A DNA stretch of 64,000 nt, taken from positions 75,104 through 139,103 of the forward strand of contig JAEWPC010000080.1 in the NCBI GenBank assembly GCA_023460795.1. Reading direction: 5' to 3'. The notes under the pieces were generated by a model. It searched no databases. It was not told the DNA's origin and was given only the letters and a program-made list of their open reading frames with translations. The stretch's first letter is position 1. Each line of letters opens with the position of its first letter. Positions 1-7,919 of this stretch are shown piece by piece. Source of the stretch: Bacillota bacterium. Its GTDB lineage: Bacteria; Bacillota; Bacilli; Paenibacillales; Paenibacillaceae. The position numbers and the translations under genes are program-made.

Positions 1-63
1 CAGCCAGTCATCCTCATCAGCCTGCATTAGCATTGTCACCTTCATTGCCCCACTCGAAAACAT
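1..63 (-). CDS. Possible 5' end of an unidentified minus-strand gene (partial)
   Basis: An open frame runs from an ATG at 61-63 off the left edge of the window, giving 21 codons with no stop; an alternative ATG lies at 43-45. The readable start (MFSSGAMKVTM) resembles nothing I recognise. The gene would be divergent from the MATE-like gene at 205, with about 140 bp between them for two promoters. No strong Shine-Dalgarno is visible. It could be a chance open frame; only sequence to the left of the window would settle it. Confidence 0.25.
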   Translation of the reverse strand, partial: MFSSGAMKVTMLMQADEDDWL

Positions 64-144
64 ATCATTCTTTAATTTATCACTTCGCCATCATGAAATC
101 CAGCACAAACCTTCTGTTTTATACCCTCTCCGTCTGTGGAAATC

Positions 145-153
145 TGTTATAAT
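145..153 (+). promoter_or_regulatory. Extended -10 promoter of the MATE-like gene
   Basis: TG-T-TATAAT is a perfect extended -10 element, 51 bp upstream of the ATG at 205. No good -35 hexamer lies 16-18 bp further upstream, which is common for extended -10 promoters. Confidence 0.55.
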
Positions 154-204
154 ACAAGCAATCCTGTCGAAATCGTGTCGCATCATGGCTGTGGAGGATG
201 TCCT

Positions 205-1509
205 ATGATCCCGAATAACGAGTCCGTCTCGCTGAGGCGGCTTTTCCTTTTTTTCATTCCGCTGGGCATATCGGTCCTTCTTATCAACTTGTCGCACGTC
301 ATCATTAACGGCACGCTTGCCCGTTCCGACCCGAACATGCAGGTAACGATCATAGCGGGTTACGCGCTCGGCATGAGCTTGCTCAACGTAACCGAACGAC
401 CGGCGGTATTAATGAGGCAAACTTGTTCGGCGCTCGTACGGGACCGCGTATCGTTCCGAGCGGTCGCTCGCGTCAGCGCGTACGTGTTCGGAGGCGGCCT
501 CCTGTTCGGGGGCGCGGTCGCTTTCACTCCGGTCGGGCATTGGGTGTTCGGCGGCGCCTTCGGTGCGGACGAGGTCGTGGAACGCGAAGCGATCGAGACT
601 TATTATCCGCTGATGTTCCTGTCCATCTTCTCCGGATTGCGTTGCTTGTTCCAAGGCATCATTATCTATAAAATGAAGACGCGCTGGCTGACGATCGGCA
701 TGGTGTTCCGGTTGTCCGGCATGTTCGCGCTAGCGCAGTATTTCCTGCATACCGGCGTACATAGCGCATGGCAGGGCGCGGCTATCTTCCTGTTCGGCAT
801 GATCATCGAAGCCACGATCAGCTGGCTCGAAGCGCGCAAGCTGCTGAAGGAGATGCCCGAGAAGGACGACGCTTGCGAAGTGACGAAGCCTAGGCACGTG
901 CTCGGGTTCTACAGCCCGCTGCTTTATTCCGCCTTCATCGTCGTTTGGGTCAGCCCGATCATGAACGCGTTAATGGGTACGACGGACAAAAGCTCGCTTA
1001 CGATCGCGTCATTCGCGACGGCGGGCAGCTTGATGAACTTGATGCTCGGCTTTTTTACCTATTTTCACCAGATCGCTCTCCAGTTCGTCAAGTCGCATCC
1101 GCACCTCGTCAAGCGGTTTACGCTCATGCTCGGTTTTATTCCGACGATCAACCTGCTCATCATGTGCTTTACGCCGGTCGGACCTTGGATGTTCTCGCAC
1201 GTGCTCGGCGCCGAGGAGGAGCTGCTGCAGGCTAGCATCCACGCCCTTCGGGGTTTCCTCCCGATGGTGCTCGTTTTCCCATGGCTGGATACGCTCAATG
1301 GGATCGTAATGGCCAATGGAGAGACGAAGCTGATGTTCCGCTCGCAGCTGTCGAACGCGATCACGACCGTTGCGATGATCGTCGCGCTTTCCTTGGCTCT
1401 GCCCGGTTGGAACGGCGTGCTCGGCTCTATGGCGCAATCGGCCGGCGTCTTCGTGGAGCTGCTCTGCCTGGCGTGGCTGTTCCGAAGATATCATCGACCT
1501 GCAAAGTAA
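205..1509 (+). CDS. MATE/ANKH-like polytopic membrane transporter
   Basis: Encodes 434 residues of mostly hydrophobic sequence with about 12 predicted membrane helices and short basic loops. The overall look is that of the MOP superfamily (multidrug extrusion MatE or progressive-ankylosis type flippases), so it probably exports or flips a small molecule or lipid-linked substrate; the substrate cannot be told. The ATG at 205 is chosen because GGAGG lies 7 bp upstream (193-197). An upstream in-frame GTG at 136 would place the -10 box inside the gene, so it is unlikely. An MFS transporter follows 33 bp downstream on the same strand and may be co-transcribed. Confidence 0.7.
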   Translation: MIPNNESVSLRRLFLFFIPLGISVLLINLSHVIINGTLARSDPNMQVTIIAGYALGMSLLNVTERPAVLMRQTCSALVRDRVSFRAVARVSAYVFGGGLLFGGAVAFTPVGHWVFGGAFGADEVVEREAIETYYPLMFLSIFSGLRCLFQGIIIYKMKTRWLTIGMVFRLSGMFALAQYFLHTGVHSAWQGAAIFLFGMIIEATISWLEARKLLKEMPEKDDACEVTKPRHVLGFYSPLLYSAFIVVWVSPIMNALMGTTDKSSLTIASFATAGSLMNLMLGFFTYFHQIALQFVKSHPHLVKRFTLMLGFIPTINLLIMCFTPVGPWMFSHVLGAEEELLQASIHALRGFLPMVLVFPWLDTLNGIVMANGETKLMFRSQLSNAITTVAMIVALSLALPGWNGVLGSMAQSAGVFVELLCLAWLFRRYHRPAK

Positions 1510-1542
1510 ACACGTTAATAACGTATAGGGGACTTGCCTGAT

Positions 1543-2715
1543 ATGAAAGATTCCGAATTAGCAATGAATCATACGAGCCAGCTGTTCATCCTGCGGGCGA
1601 TGCAATTTACGAACTATGCGTTCATGGTGCTGCTCATCTCCTACTTCCCGCTCTACTTCGACAGCCTGGGCTTCTCCAAGCTTCAGATCGGGGCCATCTA
1701 CTCGATCGGTCCGATGCTGTCGATCGTCTCCAACATCGTCGTCGGCATCGTCAGCGACCGCACGCGCAATATCCGAAGGGTGCTTAGCATCCTGTACGTC
1801 GGACAAATTCTAGGGCTTGCGCTGCTGCTGCCGCAGAAGGAATTCGGCATTATGGCCGGCATTATGGCCTTCTTCTACTTCTGCCAAACGCCGATGAACG
1901 CCATGATGGACAGCGTCACCTTGCTCGCGGCGGAACGGATGAACCGCAGCTTCCCTTCGATCCGCATGTTCGGCTCGCTGGGCTACGCGGTGTGCGCCGT
2001 CTTATTCGGTTACATCTTGAAGCAATACGGCTCGGACGAGACGATCATCATCGGCCTTATCGTCGTGGCGGTGTCGCTCATTTTCTCCTTGTTAGTCGGC
2101 AACTACCAAGCATCGCTGCGTAAATTCGAATTTAGCGGCTTGATCGGCATCTTTAAGCAACGGGAGACGATCGCGTTCTTCGTCATGATCATGCTCGTCT
2201 CGATCGCTCACCGCATTAACGAAGGCTTCCTGGCGCTCGCCATGCGCGAGCTGAACGCCGACGATTCGGTCATCGGCGTTGCCTCATTGGCTTCATCGGT
2301 CAGCGAGATTCCGGTATTCTTCCTGCTTGCCAAATACGGCTATAAGTTCCGCGAGCTGCCTCTCCTTGCGATCGCGAGCACGATGTACGTCGTCAGGCTC
2401 GGCTTGCTCAGCTTGGCGAACGAGCCGTGGATGATGGTTGCCTTGCAGACGATGCACAGCGTGACGTTCGGCATCTTCTACATTACCGCGCTGCGTTATA
2501 TGCAGCTCATCATTCCCGACGAGTTCCGAGCCTCCGGACAAGCCGTCTTCGCTGTAGTTTGGAGCGGACTTGCCGGCGTCGCCGCGGGAACGCTTGGCGG
2601 ATGGTTGATTGATGCGATCGGCTTCGGGTCGGCGTTCAAGCTGGGCGCGCTGTTCGCGTTGCTGGGGGCCGTCGGGTTTTTCGTTATGCATTTTCGGAAG
2701 TCGTATAGTGCATAG
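1543..2715 (+). CDS. MFS transporter (LacY/nucleoside-permease-like)
   Basis: Encodes 390 residues with 12 predicted membrane helices. The N-terminal half carries an MFS-type loop 2-3 signature (GIVSDRTRNIRR, about residue 70). The pattern fits the MFS_1-like (LacY/NupG) subfamily, a proton-driven permease; the substrate is unknown. The ATG at 1543 has AGGGGA 10 bp upstream; a TTG at 1534 and an ATG at 1564 are alternatives. The gene lies 33 bp behind the MATE-like gene. Its stop is followed within 27 bp by a large hairpin repeat, and the next gene is convergent. Confidence 0.75.
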   Translation: MKDSELAMNHTSQLFILRAMQFTNYAFMVLLISYFPLYFDSLGFSKLQIGAIYSIGPMLSIVSNIVVGIVSDRTRNIRRVLSILYVGQILGLALLLPQKEFGIMAGIMAFFYFCQTPMNAMMDSVTLLAAERMNRSFPSIRMFGSLGYAVCAVLFGYILKQYGSDETIIIGLIVVAVSLIFSLLVGNYQASLRKFEFSGLIGIFKQRETIAFFVMIMLVSIAHRINEGFLALAMRELNADDSVIGVASLASSVSEIPVFFLLAKYGYKFRELPLLAIASTMYVVRLGLLSLANEPWMMVALQTMHSVTFGIFYITALRYMQLIIPDEFRASGQAVFAVVWSGLAGVAAGTLGGWLIDAIGFGSAFKLGALFALLGAVGFFVMHFRKSYSA

Positions 2716-2741
2716 CTTAGTTACCTTCCCTCAGGAAAGCC

Positions 2742-2923
2742 GGGCATGTATCTCCTTACGGTGTCTGCTTCACCCCACAAAGTGAAGATAAGCTTCGAAG
2801 CATATTCCGAGTACTTTGCGGGGACCCCGAGTTTTCGTCGTGAGATTTGAACGGATAACACCTCATATGGTGATTTCACGACTCCTAAGGCCAACGCTCC
2901 GCTCCTCCAGGAGACACATACCC
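2742..2923. repeat. Dispersed structured hairpin repeat, copy 1 (expanded)
   Basis: First of three copies in the window. The outer arms GGGCATGTATCTCCT (2742-2756) and AGGAGACACATACCC (2909-2923) pair with two mismatches. Inside, CGGTG (2759) faces CAACG (2892). A 10-bp stem GTCGTGAGAT/ATTTCACGAC is capped by CACC/GGTG. This copy has about 65 extra bases on its left side, which form their own imperfect pairing (CCCCACAAAGT with ACTTTGCGGGG). It lies between the MFS gene and a convergent gene. No reading frame fits it. Confidence 0.8.
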
Positions 2924-2960
2924 TCTATTTCCGAATCGGCAACTACGAAACCAAACGCAA

Positions 2961-3004
2961 AAAACGGGCTGGATGCGGCGATCACCGCGTCCAGCCCGTT
3001 TTGT
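2961..3004. terminator. Bidirectional rho-independent terminator, left of the 51-bp array
   Basis: A GC-rich stem (CGGGCTGGA...TCCAGCCCG plus GCGG/CCGC) is flanked by AAAA on the left and TTTTG on the right, so it can act on either strand. It is nearly a duplicate of the hairpin at 3273-3311, and the pair brackets the tandem array. It would terminate the MFS operon. Confidence 0.75.
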
Positions 3005-3049
3005 TTAGGATATTTTCCATCGTCCCTCTCTTACTCGAGCCGACGCAGA

Positions 3050-3240
3050 AATAGAGGCACCACGTGTCTCTATTTCGCCCACCCCCGCTTCATCGGTGAA
3101 TTTAGTGACACAGCGTGTGCTTATTTGCTCGAATCCCGGCCCATCGGCGCGTTTAGTGACACAGCGTGTGCTTATTTGCTCGAATCCCGGCCCATCGGCA
3201 CGTTTAGTGACACAGCGTGTGCCTATTGCTCGAATCCCAT
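3050..3240 (+). repeat. 51-bp tandem repeat array, locus A (4 units)
   Basis: Units begin at 3050 (degenerate), 3101, 3152 and 3203, exactly 51 bp apart. The conserved core reads TTTAGTGACACAGCGTGTGC followed by TTATTT; the remaining 20-25 bases are a less conserved spacer. The core holds a small palindrome (ACAC-AGC-GTGT). The last unit has lost one T. The same family appears on the opposite strand at 52050-52334. Because 51 is divisible by 3, frames stay open across the array, but I see no sign that they are genes. Confidence 0.9.
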
Positions 3241-3272
3241 TAGCGTGCGGGCCGCAAATCAACACATGCAGC

Positions 3273-3311
3273 AAAACGGGCTGGAGCGCGATCACCGCGT
3301 CCAGCCCATTT
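3273..3311 (-). terminator. Terminator of the CNNM/CorC gene
   Basis: On the minus strand the hairpin GGGCTGGACGCG...CGCTCCAGCCC is followed by GTTTTG, 32 bp past the stop codon of the CNNM-type gene. It is a near copy of the hairpin at 2961-3004. Confidence 0.75.
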
Positions 3312-3342
3312 GTGTTAGTTAGTATAAGTGCTATTGCATGTG

Positions 3343-4689
3343 TCAGCCGGTTTCGGCTTGGAGTTCCTCGAGATTCCATTCCGCGTCGTCCAAGCGGGTG
3401 ACGGTGATGCGGGAGATGCGCAAGTTGTCCGTCTCTTCGATCGTGAACCGAAGACCGTCGTTCGATTCCACGAATTGGCTCTTCTTCGGCGGGCTTTCGA
3501 TCTGGGAGTACATCCATCCGCCGATCGTATCGTAATCGTCCGTCGGAATATCGAGCCCGAAGAAGTTGTTCACTTCCTCGATAAGCATCATGCCGTTGAT
3601 GGAATACGTGCTGTCGTCGCGCTTCTCGACATCGGGACGTTCTTCGTCGAATTCGTCTTGAATTTCGCCCACGATCTCTTCCATGATGTCTTCGAGCGTC
3701 ACGAGGCCGGCCGTACCGCCGTACTCGTCGATCAGAATCGCGATCTGCGACTTCCGCTTCTGCATCAGCTTAAGGAGCGCGCTGATCGGCATGCTCTCCG
3801 GAACGGTCGTGATCGGCCGCATGATCTCGCGTATATCGTGCACCGTATTGTCGGTCGCTTTAAGCAAATCTTTAATGTGAACGAAACCGATAATGTTATC
3901 TTTGTCTTTGTCGCACACCGGATAACGGGTATGCATTTCCCGGAGCGCGATCTTCTTATTCTCTTCGAAAGACAGATTGCCGTATAGGCACATCATCTCC
4001 AGACGCGGGATCATAATCTCGCGCGCGTTCGTATCCGCGAAATCGAAGATGTTGTCCATGAGCGTAAGCTCCGTATTATCGATCAAGCCGCTCTTGTGGC
4101 TTTCTTTAACCAGGATCCGGATCTCTTCCTCGGTATGCGCCGAGTTCGATTCGTCGGCCATATTAATGCCGAACGGACGCAATAGCAAGCCTGCTGTTCC
4201 GTTCAACAACCAGATGAACGGACTCATTAACTTGCGGAAATACATTAGCGGGGCTGCCACCCATAACGTTACCATCTCCGATTTGCGAATCGCGACAGTC
4301 TTCGGCATCAGTTCGCCGAGCACGATATGCAGCAACGTAATGAACGAGAATCCGATTAAGAACGCCAACGGGTGGATGAACTTCTCGCTTAGATTCATAT
4401 CGGCGAAAAGCGGTTCGAGCATTCTCGCAATGGCAGGCTCGCCGATCCAGCCAAGGCCAAGCGAGGCTAACGTAATCCCCAATTGGCAAGCTGATAGATA
4501 AGCATCCAGATGGTCCACGAGATGTGACGCGCGTCTAGCACGCGAATGTCCTTCCTGAACCAACGATTCGATTCGAGAGCCGCGTACCTTCACCACCGCG
4601 AATTCCGCGGCCACGAAGAAACCGTTCAAAAATACGAGAAAAGCAATCAAGACCAAGTCCACACCTAGCGGAAAGGGGTCACCGTCCAA
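3343..4689 (-). CDS. CNNM/CorC (HlyC) family membrane protein with CBS domains
   Basis: Encodes 448 residues from the TTG at 4689. It has an N-terminal DUF21/CNNM membrane domain with about four helices (first about residues 9-30), then paired CBS domains (about 215-335) and a C-terminal CorC_HlyC domain (about 350-435). The family is linked to magnesium or cobalt efflux and metal homeostasis at the membrane. The start is unusual: the only strong Shine-Dalgarno (AAAGGAGG, 4728-4735) is separated from the TTG by a 9-bp hairpin. A GTG at 4728 overlaps the Shine-Dalgarno and is therefore unlikely, although it gives the longest frame (461 residues). Confidence 0.85.
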   Translation of the reverse strand: MDGDPFPLGVDLVLIAFLVFLNGFFVAAEFAVVKVRGSRIESLVQEGHSRARRASHLVDHLDAYLSACQLGITLASLGLGWIGEPAIARMLEPLFADMNLSEKFIHPLAFLIGFSFITLLHIVLGELMPKTVAIRKSEMVTLWVAAPLMYFRKLMSPFIWLLNGTAGLLLRPFGINMADESNSAHTEEEIRILVKESHKSGLIDNTELTLMDNIFDFADTNAREIMIPRLEMMCLYGNLSFEENKKIALREMHTRYPVCDKDKDNIIGFVHIKDLLKATDNTVHDIREIMRPITTVPESMPISALLKLMQKRKSQIAILIDEYGGTAGLVTLEDIMEEIVGEIQDEFDEERPDVEKRDDSTYSINGMMLIEEVNNFFGLDIPTDDYDTIGGWMYSQIESPPKKSQFVESNDGLRFTIEETDNLRISRITVTRLDDAEWNLEELQAETG

Positions 4690-4693
4690 ATAA

Positions 4694-4723
4694 TCCCTAT
4701 CCCCACCTACGTGAGAGGATAGG
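4694..4723 (-). promoter_or_regulatory. Hairpin between Shine-Dalgarno and start codon of the CNNM gene
   Basis: On the minus strand CCTATCCTC (4723-4715) pairs with GGGGATAGG (4704-4696). Folding it shortens the distance between AAAGGAGG and the TTG at 4689 from 38 nt to about 10 nt. It may be needed for initiation or may regulate it. Confidence 0.45.
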
Positions 4724-4919
4724 TACACCTCCTTTATTGTACATAAATACTTTTCTATAGCTTAGACGGTTTGCAGCGGACCGTCAAACGCCGGATACCA
4801 CAGCAATATGCCGTAGTACCCATCTCTATTCGCTCCTGCCTGCCTGCTATGCCGATTTTTCGGCTCTTACGGCGGGAAATCCTCGATTCTAACGATTTGG
4901 CTCGCTTTGGCAAGTAAAA

Positions 4920-6470
4920 CTAGCCGTTCCCGGCTTCGACCGTCGAATTCCGTCCTTGCTTCTTCGCCTGATAGAGCGCTTGATCCGCGGCCTGTACCCA
5001 AGGCTCCAAACCTTCGTAATTCAACGCCGAGGCCACGCCTACGCTAATCGTTACGACCGCTTCATCGGCTACGCCTTCGTGCGGAATCGCGCATTCCTCG
5101 ACGGAACGCCGGATTTGATCGGCGACGGACTTGCCGGATCGGGAGTCGCAGCCCGGCAACAAGACGGCAAATTCCTCTCCTCCGTAACGGAAGGCCGTGC
5201 CCCTCGCTTTCCTCGCTTCGCTCTCCACGACGCTGGCGATCATCTGGAGGCACGTATCGCCGGCCTGATGACCGTAATGATCGTTATACTCCTTGAAGCT
5301 GTCGACGTCGAGCAGAATCACGGCTAACGGTTCGCACGCCTGCCGCGACCTATCCCAGGCAGACACAAGCTGTTCGTCCAAGGAACGCCGATTCGGGATG
5401 CCCGTCAGACCGTCGAGCTTAGACAGTCGCTCCAGAAGCAGGTTCGCTTCCGTAAGCTTCCGCTCCGCTTCCTTGCGGACGCCGATGTCCCTGCATATAA
5501 TAAGCACCGCCGGTTTGCCTTGGTAAGGAATGCCGATCGCCGTTACTTCCACGTCGATGACGGTGCCGTCCGGCCGCACGAACTGCTCGTCCAGTTTGCC
5601 TACCTCATTCTCCTTCATCGCGTTGTACGCGCGGGCAGCTACGACTTCGGCAAAATGAGCCGGCACGAACTTCATGATCGGTTGCCCCACCAGCTGCGAG
5701 GTTTGGCTGACGCCCATCAGCGTCGTGCACGCCGGATTCGCGAATACGACGTGACCGTCTTGATGCACCGCGACGGCGTCGGGAGAGCTGTCGATCAACA
5801 CGCGATACCTTCGTTCGCTCTCGATCGTCGCCCGAAGAGCCCTACGAGTCGTGAGATACAAATACCCCATCGCCAAGATCACGAGCATCGAGACGATGAT
5901 CGACACGATAATAAGCTCTTGGGCGAACGAAGCTCGGCGGTTCTGATCGTCCCAAGCGGACTCCATCGACTGAAAGATGTCTTTGTTCAACAGATCGATT
6001 TCGGCGCGAAAACGATCCAGCTTCGGTTTGCCCGACAGCAGCAACGCGGCCGCATCCGATACTCGGTCCGTATCGATAAGCGAATCGATCTGATGAAAGT
6101 CGCTCTGGACTTCCTCCAAACTCGCGAGCGCAAGCTCCGCATGGGAACTGATCATGGGGCTGCCGAGTAGATGCTCCTTCAGGCGGGACATGTAACGTTC
6201 AACGTCGGCGGTTCCCGTCTCGTAAGGCTCCAAGTAAGACTTGTCTCCCGACAGAACGTAGCCCCGCAGGCTTGTCTCCTGGTTGGCCACGGCGAGCATC
6301 AGGCGATTCACCGTCTGGTCCATGGGGTACGTCTCTTCTTTGATCCGGTTCGCGCTGCCTACCAGTTCGCGTACCGAGGTGAACGTAATGACGCAGATCG
6401 CGACGATGAGCAGGATGGAGCCCACAAAGATCATCGAAAGACGCCATGCGCTTCTTCGAAGCATATCCAC
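4920..6470 (-). CDS. Membrane diguanylate cyclase (CHASE3-PAS-GGDEF)
   Basis: Encodes 516 residues: a membrane helix at about 10-32, a helical extracytoplasmic CHASE3-like sensor at about 38-180, a second helix at about 185-208, a PAS domain at about 218-335 (GVRKEAERKL linker) and a GGDEF domain at about 345-510. The active-site motif is GGEEF at 430-434, preceded by FRY, so it is likely an active cyclase making c-di-GMP from GTP. The product-inhibition RxxD site that usually precedes the motif by five residues reads KARG, so feedback control is probably absent. Start is GTG 6470 or ATG 6464; neither has a strong Shine-Dalgarno. It appears to be transcribed alone. Confidence 0.9.
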   Translation of the reverse strand: MDMLRRSAWRLSMIFVGSILLIVAICVITFTSVRELVGSANRIKEETYPMDQTVNRLMLAVANQETSLRGYVLSGDKSYLEPYETGTADVERYMSRLKEHLLGSPMISSHAELALASLEEVQSDFHQIDSLIDTDRVSDAAALLLSGKPKLDRFRAEIDLLNKDIFQSMESAWDDQNRRASFAQELIIVSIIVSMLVILAMGYLYLTTRRALRATIESERRYRVLIDSSPDAVAVHQDGHVVFANPACTTLMGVSQTSQLVGQPIMKFVPAHFAEVVAARAYNAMKENEVGKLDEQFVRPDGTVIDVEVTAIGIPYQGKPAVLIICRDIGVRKEAERKLTEANLLLERLSKLDGLTGIPNRRSLDEQLVSAWDRSRQACEPLAVILLDVDSFKEYNDHYGHQAGDTCLQMIASVVESEARKARGTAFRYGGEEFAVLLPGCDSRSGKSVADQIRRSVEECAIPHEGVADEAVVTISVGVASALNYEGLEPWVQAADQALYQAKKQGRNSTVEAGNG

Positions 6471-6551
6471 TGCCCCCGTCCCGATTGCTTTGTCGCTAAT
6501 GCTCGGCTATTGTCATTTTATTTTACACGAATCGTGCTAAAAAATGCTAGT

Positions 6552-7874
6552 TTATTCCTTCTGCGGGGCTGCTCTTCTGCGCTTCAGCTGGTTAACCCGG
6601 ATTTTATCCTCAGTGCCCTGATCCGTCGCTTCGTAGAACGTGCGGCCCGCAAGCTTGTCCGGCAAATAATTCTGGGCGACGTAATGGCCGGGAAACTCAT
6701 GCGGATACAGGTAACCGACGTGACCGAGCTTCTTCGCTCCGCTATAATGGCCGTCCCGCAAATGGAGCGGAACCTCGATGTTCTTCGTCGTCTCGATCGT
6801 AGCCATGGCGTTGCCGATCGCAACCGCTACCGCGTTCGATTTCGGACTTTCCACCGCGAATAGAATGGCCTGCGAGACGACATATTTGGCTTCCGGCCAA
6901 CCGATCCGATGGTAGGCTTCCATCGCGCTGACCGCTTGTACCATCGCCTGCGGATTGGCCAAGCCGATGTCTTCGCTGCAGGCTACCGTCAGGCGGCGAA
7001 TGAACACCATCGGGTCCATCCCGAGCTTCTCCACCGCGTACAAGAACCAGAACAGCGCGGCGTCGCTCGATCCCCTCACGCTCTTATGGAAGGCGGACAG
7101 CACGTCGTACTGCGTCGATTCGTCCGCTTGGATGCTCGGCTGGCGAATCGATTCTTCCGCGATGTCCAGCGTAACGCGAACCGATCCATCCTGCTCGGAA
7201 GGTGTCGTGACCGCCGCGAGCTCGAGCGCCGTCAACGCGCGGCGGATATCGCCGCTCGCCATGGAGGCGATATGCTCGAGCGCTTCCTCGTCGACGGCCA
7301 GCTTCATGAAGCCCAAGCCTTTCTCTTTGTCGGCCAGCGCCCGCCTCATCGCCTCCATCGCATGTACCTTCGTTAGAGGCTCCAAGCGGAAGAGCGTGGA
7401 CCGGGACAGTAAAGCTCCGTTCACCGAATGGAAAGGATTTTCGGTCGTCGCGCCGATGAATATGATCGTCCCCCGTTCGACCGCCGGCAGCAAAGCGTCT
7501 TGACGCGCGCTGTTAAAGCGATGAACCTCGTCGAGGAACAGAATCGTCTTCGTGCCGTATAAGCTTCGGTTCTGCTCCGCCTTCTCGATCACGTCGCGGA
7601 CGTCCTTCACGGTGGCATCCACCGCGTTGAGCCGGACGAACTCGCCTTTCGTCTGCTTGGATATAATGTGCGCTAACGTCGTTTTGCCGCAGCCCGGAGG
7701 CCCGAACAGAATAATCGAGGAGACGACGTCGCCTTCGATCGCCCTGCGCAGCAGCTTCCCTTCTCCGATCAGATGCTCTTGGCCGATATATTCTTCTAAA
7801 CTCTCAGGACGCATCCGGTCCGCCAGCAGCCGCGCCCGCGGCTCCGACTCCACCCGATAGCTGAATAAATCCAT
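6552..7874 (-). CDS. rarA: Replication-associated recombination AAA ATPase RarA
   Basis: Encodes 440 residues of the RarA/MgsA/WRNIP1 family. The AAA core shows a Walker A (GPPGCGKTT, about residue 59), Walker B (LFLDEVHRF, about 112) and sensor 1 (GATTENP), followed by the clamp-loader-like lid and C-terminal tetramerisation region (KLGHVGYLYPHEFPGHY). It acts at stalled replication forks in the cytoplasm. Length is normal for the family. In Bacillus the equivalent gene (yrvN) also lies beside tcdA; here a spore-coat pair has been inserted between them. Confidence 0.93.
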   Translation of the reverse strand: MDLFSYRVESEPRARLLADRMRPESLEEYIGQEHLIGEGKLLRRAIEGDVVSSIILFGPPGCGKTTLAHIISKQTKGEFVRLNAVDATVKDVRDVIEKAEQNRSLYGTKTILFLDEVHRFNSARQDALLPAVERGTIIFIGATTENPFHSVNGALLSRSTLFRLEPLTKVHAMEAMRRALADKEKGLGFMKLAVDEEALEHIASMASGDIRRALTALELAAVTTPSEQDGSVRVTLDIAEESIRQPSIQADESTQYDVLSAFHKSVRGSSDAALFWFLYAVEKLGMDPMVFIRRLTVACSEDIGLANPQAMVQAVSAMEAYHRIGWPEAKYVVSQAILFAVESPKSNAVAVAIGNAMATIETTKNIEVPLHLRDGHYSGAKKLGHVGYLYPHEFPGHYVAQNYLPDKLAGRTFYEATDQGTEDKIRVNQLKRRRAAPQKE

Positions 7875-7919
7875 GTTGCTCCCGCCTTTCTGCTACTCCT
7901 ATCATAGCAGATTTCGTCC

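Noticed and set aside
91..297. A 68-residue minus-strand frame over the start of the MATE-like gene
   Set aside because: It overlaps the extended -10, the Shine-Dalgarno and the start of a well-supported gene on the other strand.
2742..2923. Insertion sequence or classical MITE
   Set aside because: No transposase frame, no clear target-site duplication, and the internal stems covary, which simple terminal inverted repeats would not explain. A mobile origin is still possible.
2816..3517. Several frames of 100-170 residues on both strands in the 2.8-3.5 kb junction
   Set aside because: They are created by the hairpin repeat, terminators and 51-bp units, with no ribosome site and no family resemblance.
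4729..4919. c-di-GMP, M-box or yybP-ykoY riboswitch between the diguanylate cyclase and the CNNM gene
   Set aside because: I looked for the conserved cores of these classes and could not find them; only the short start-site hairpin is evident.
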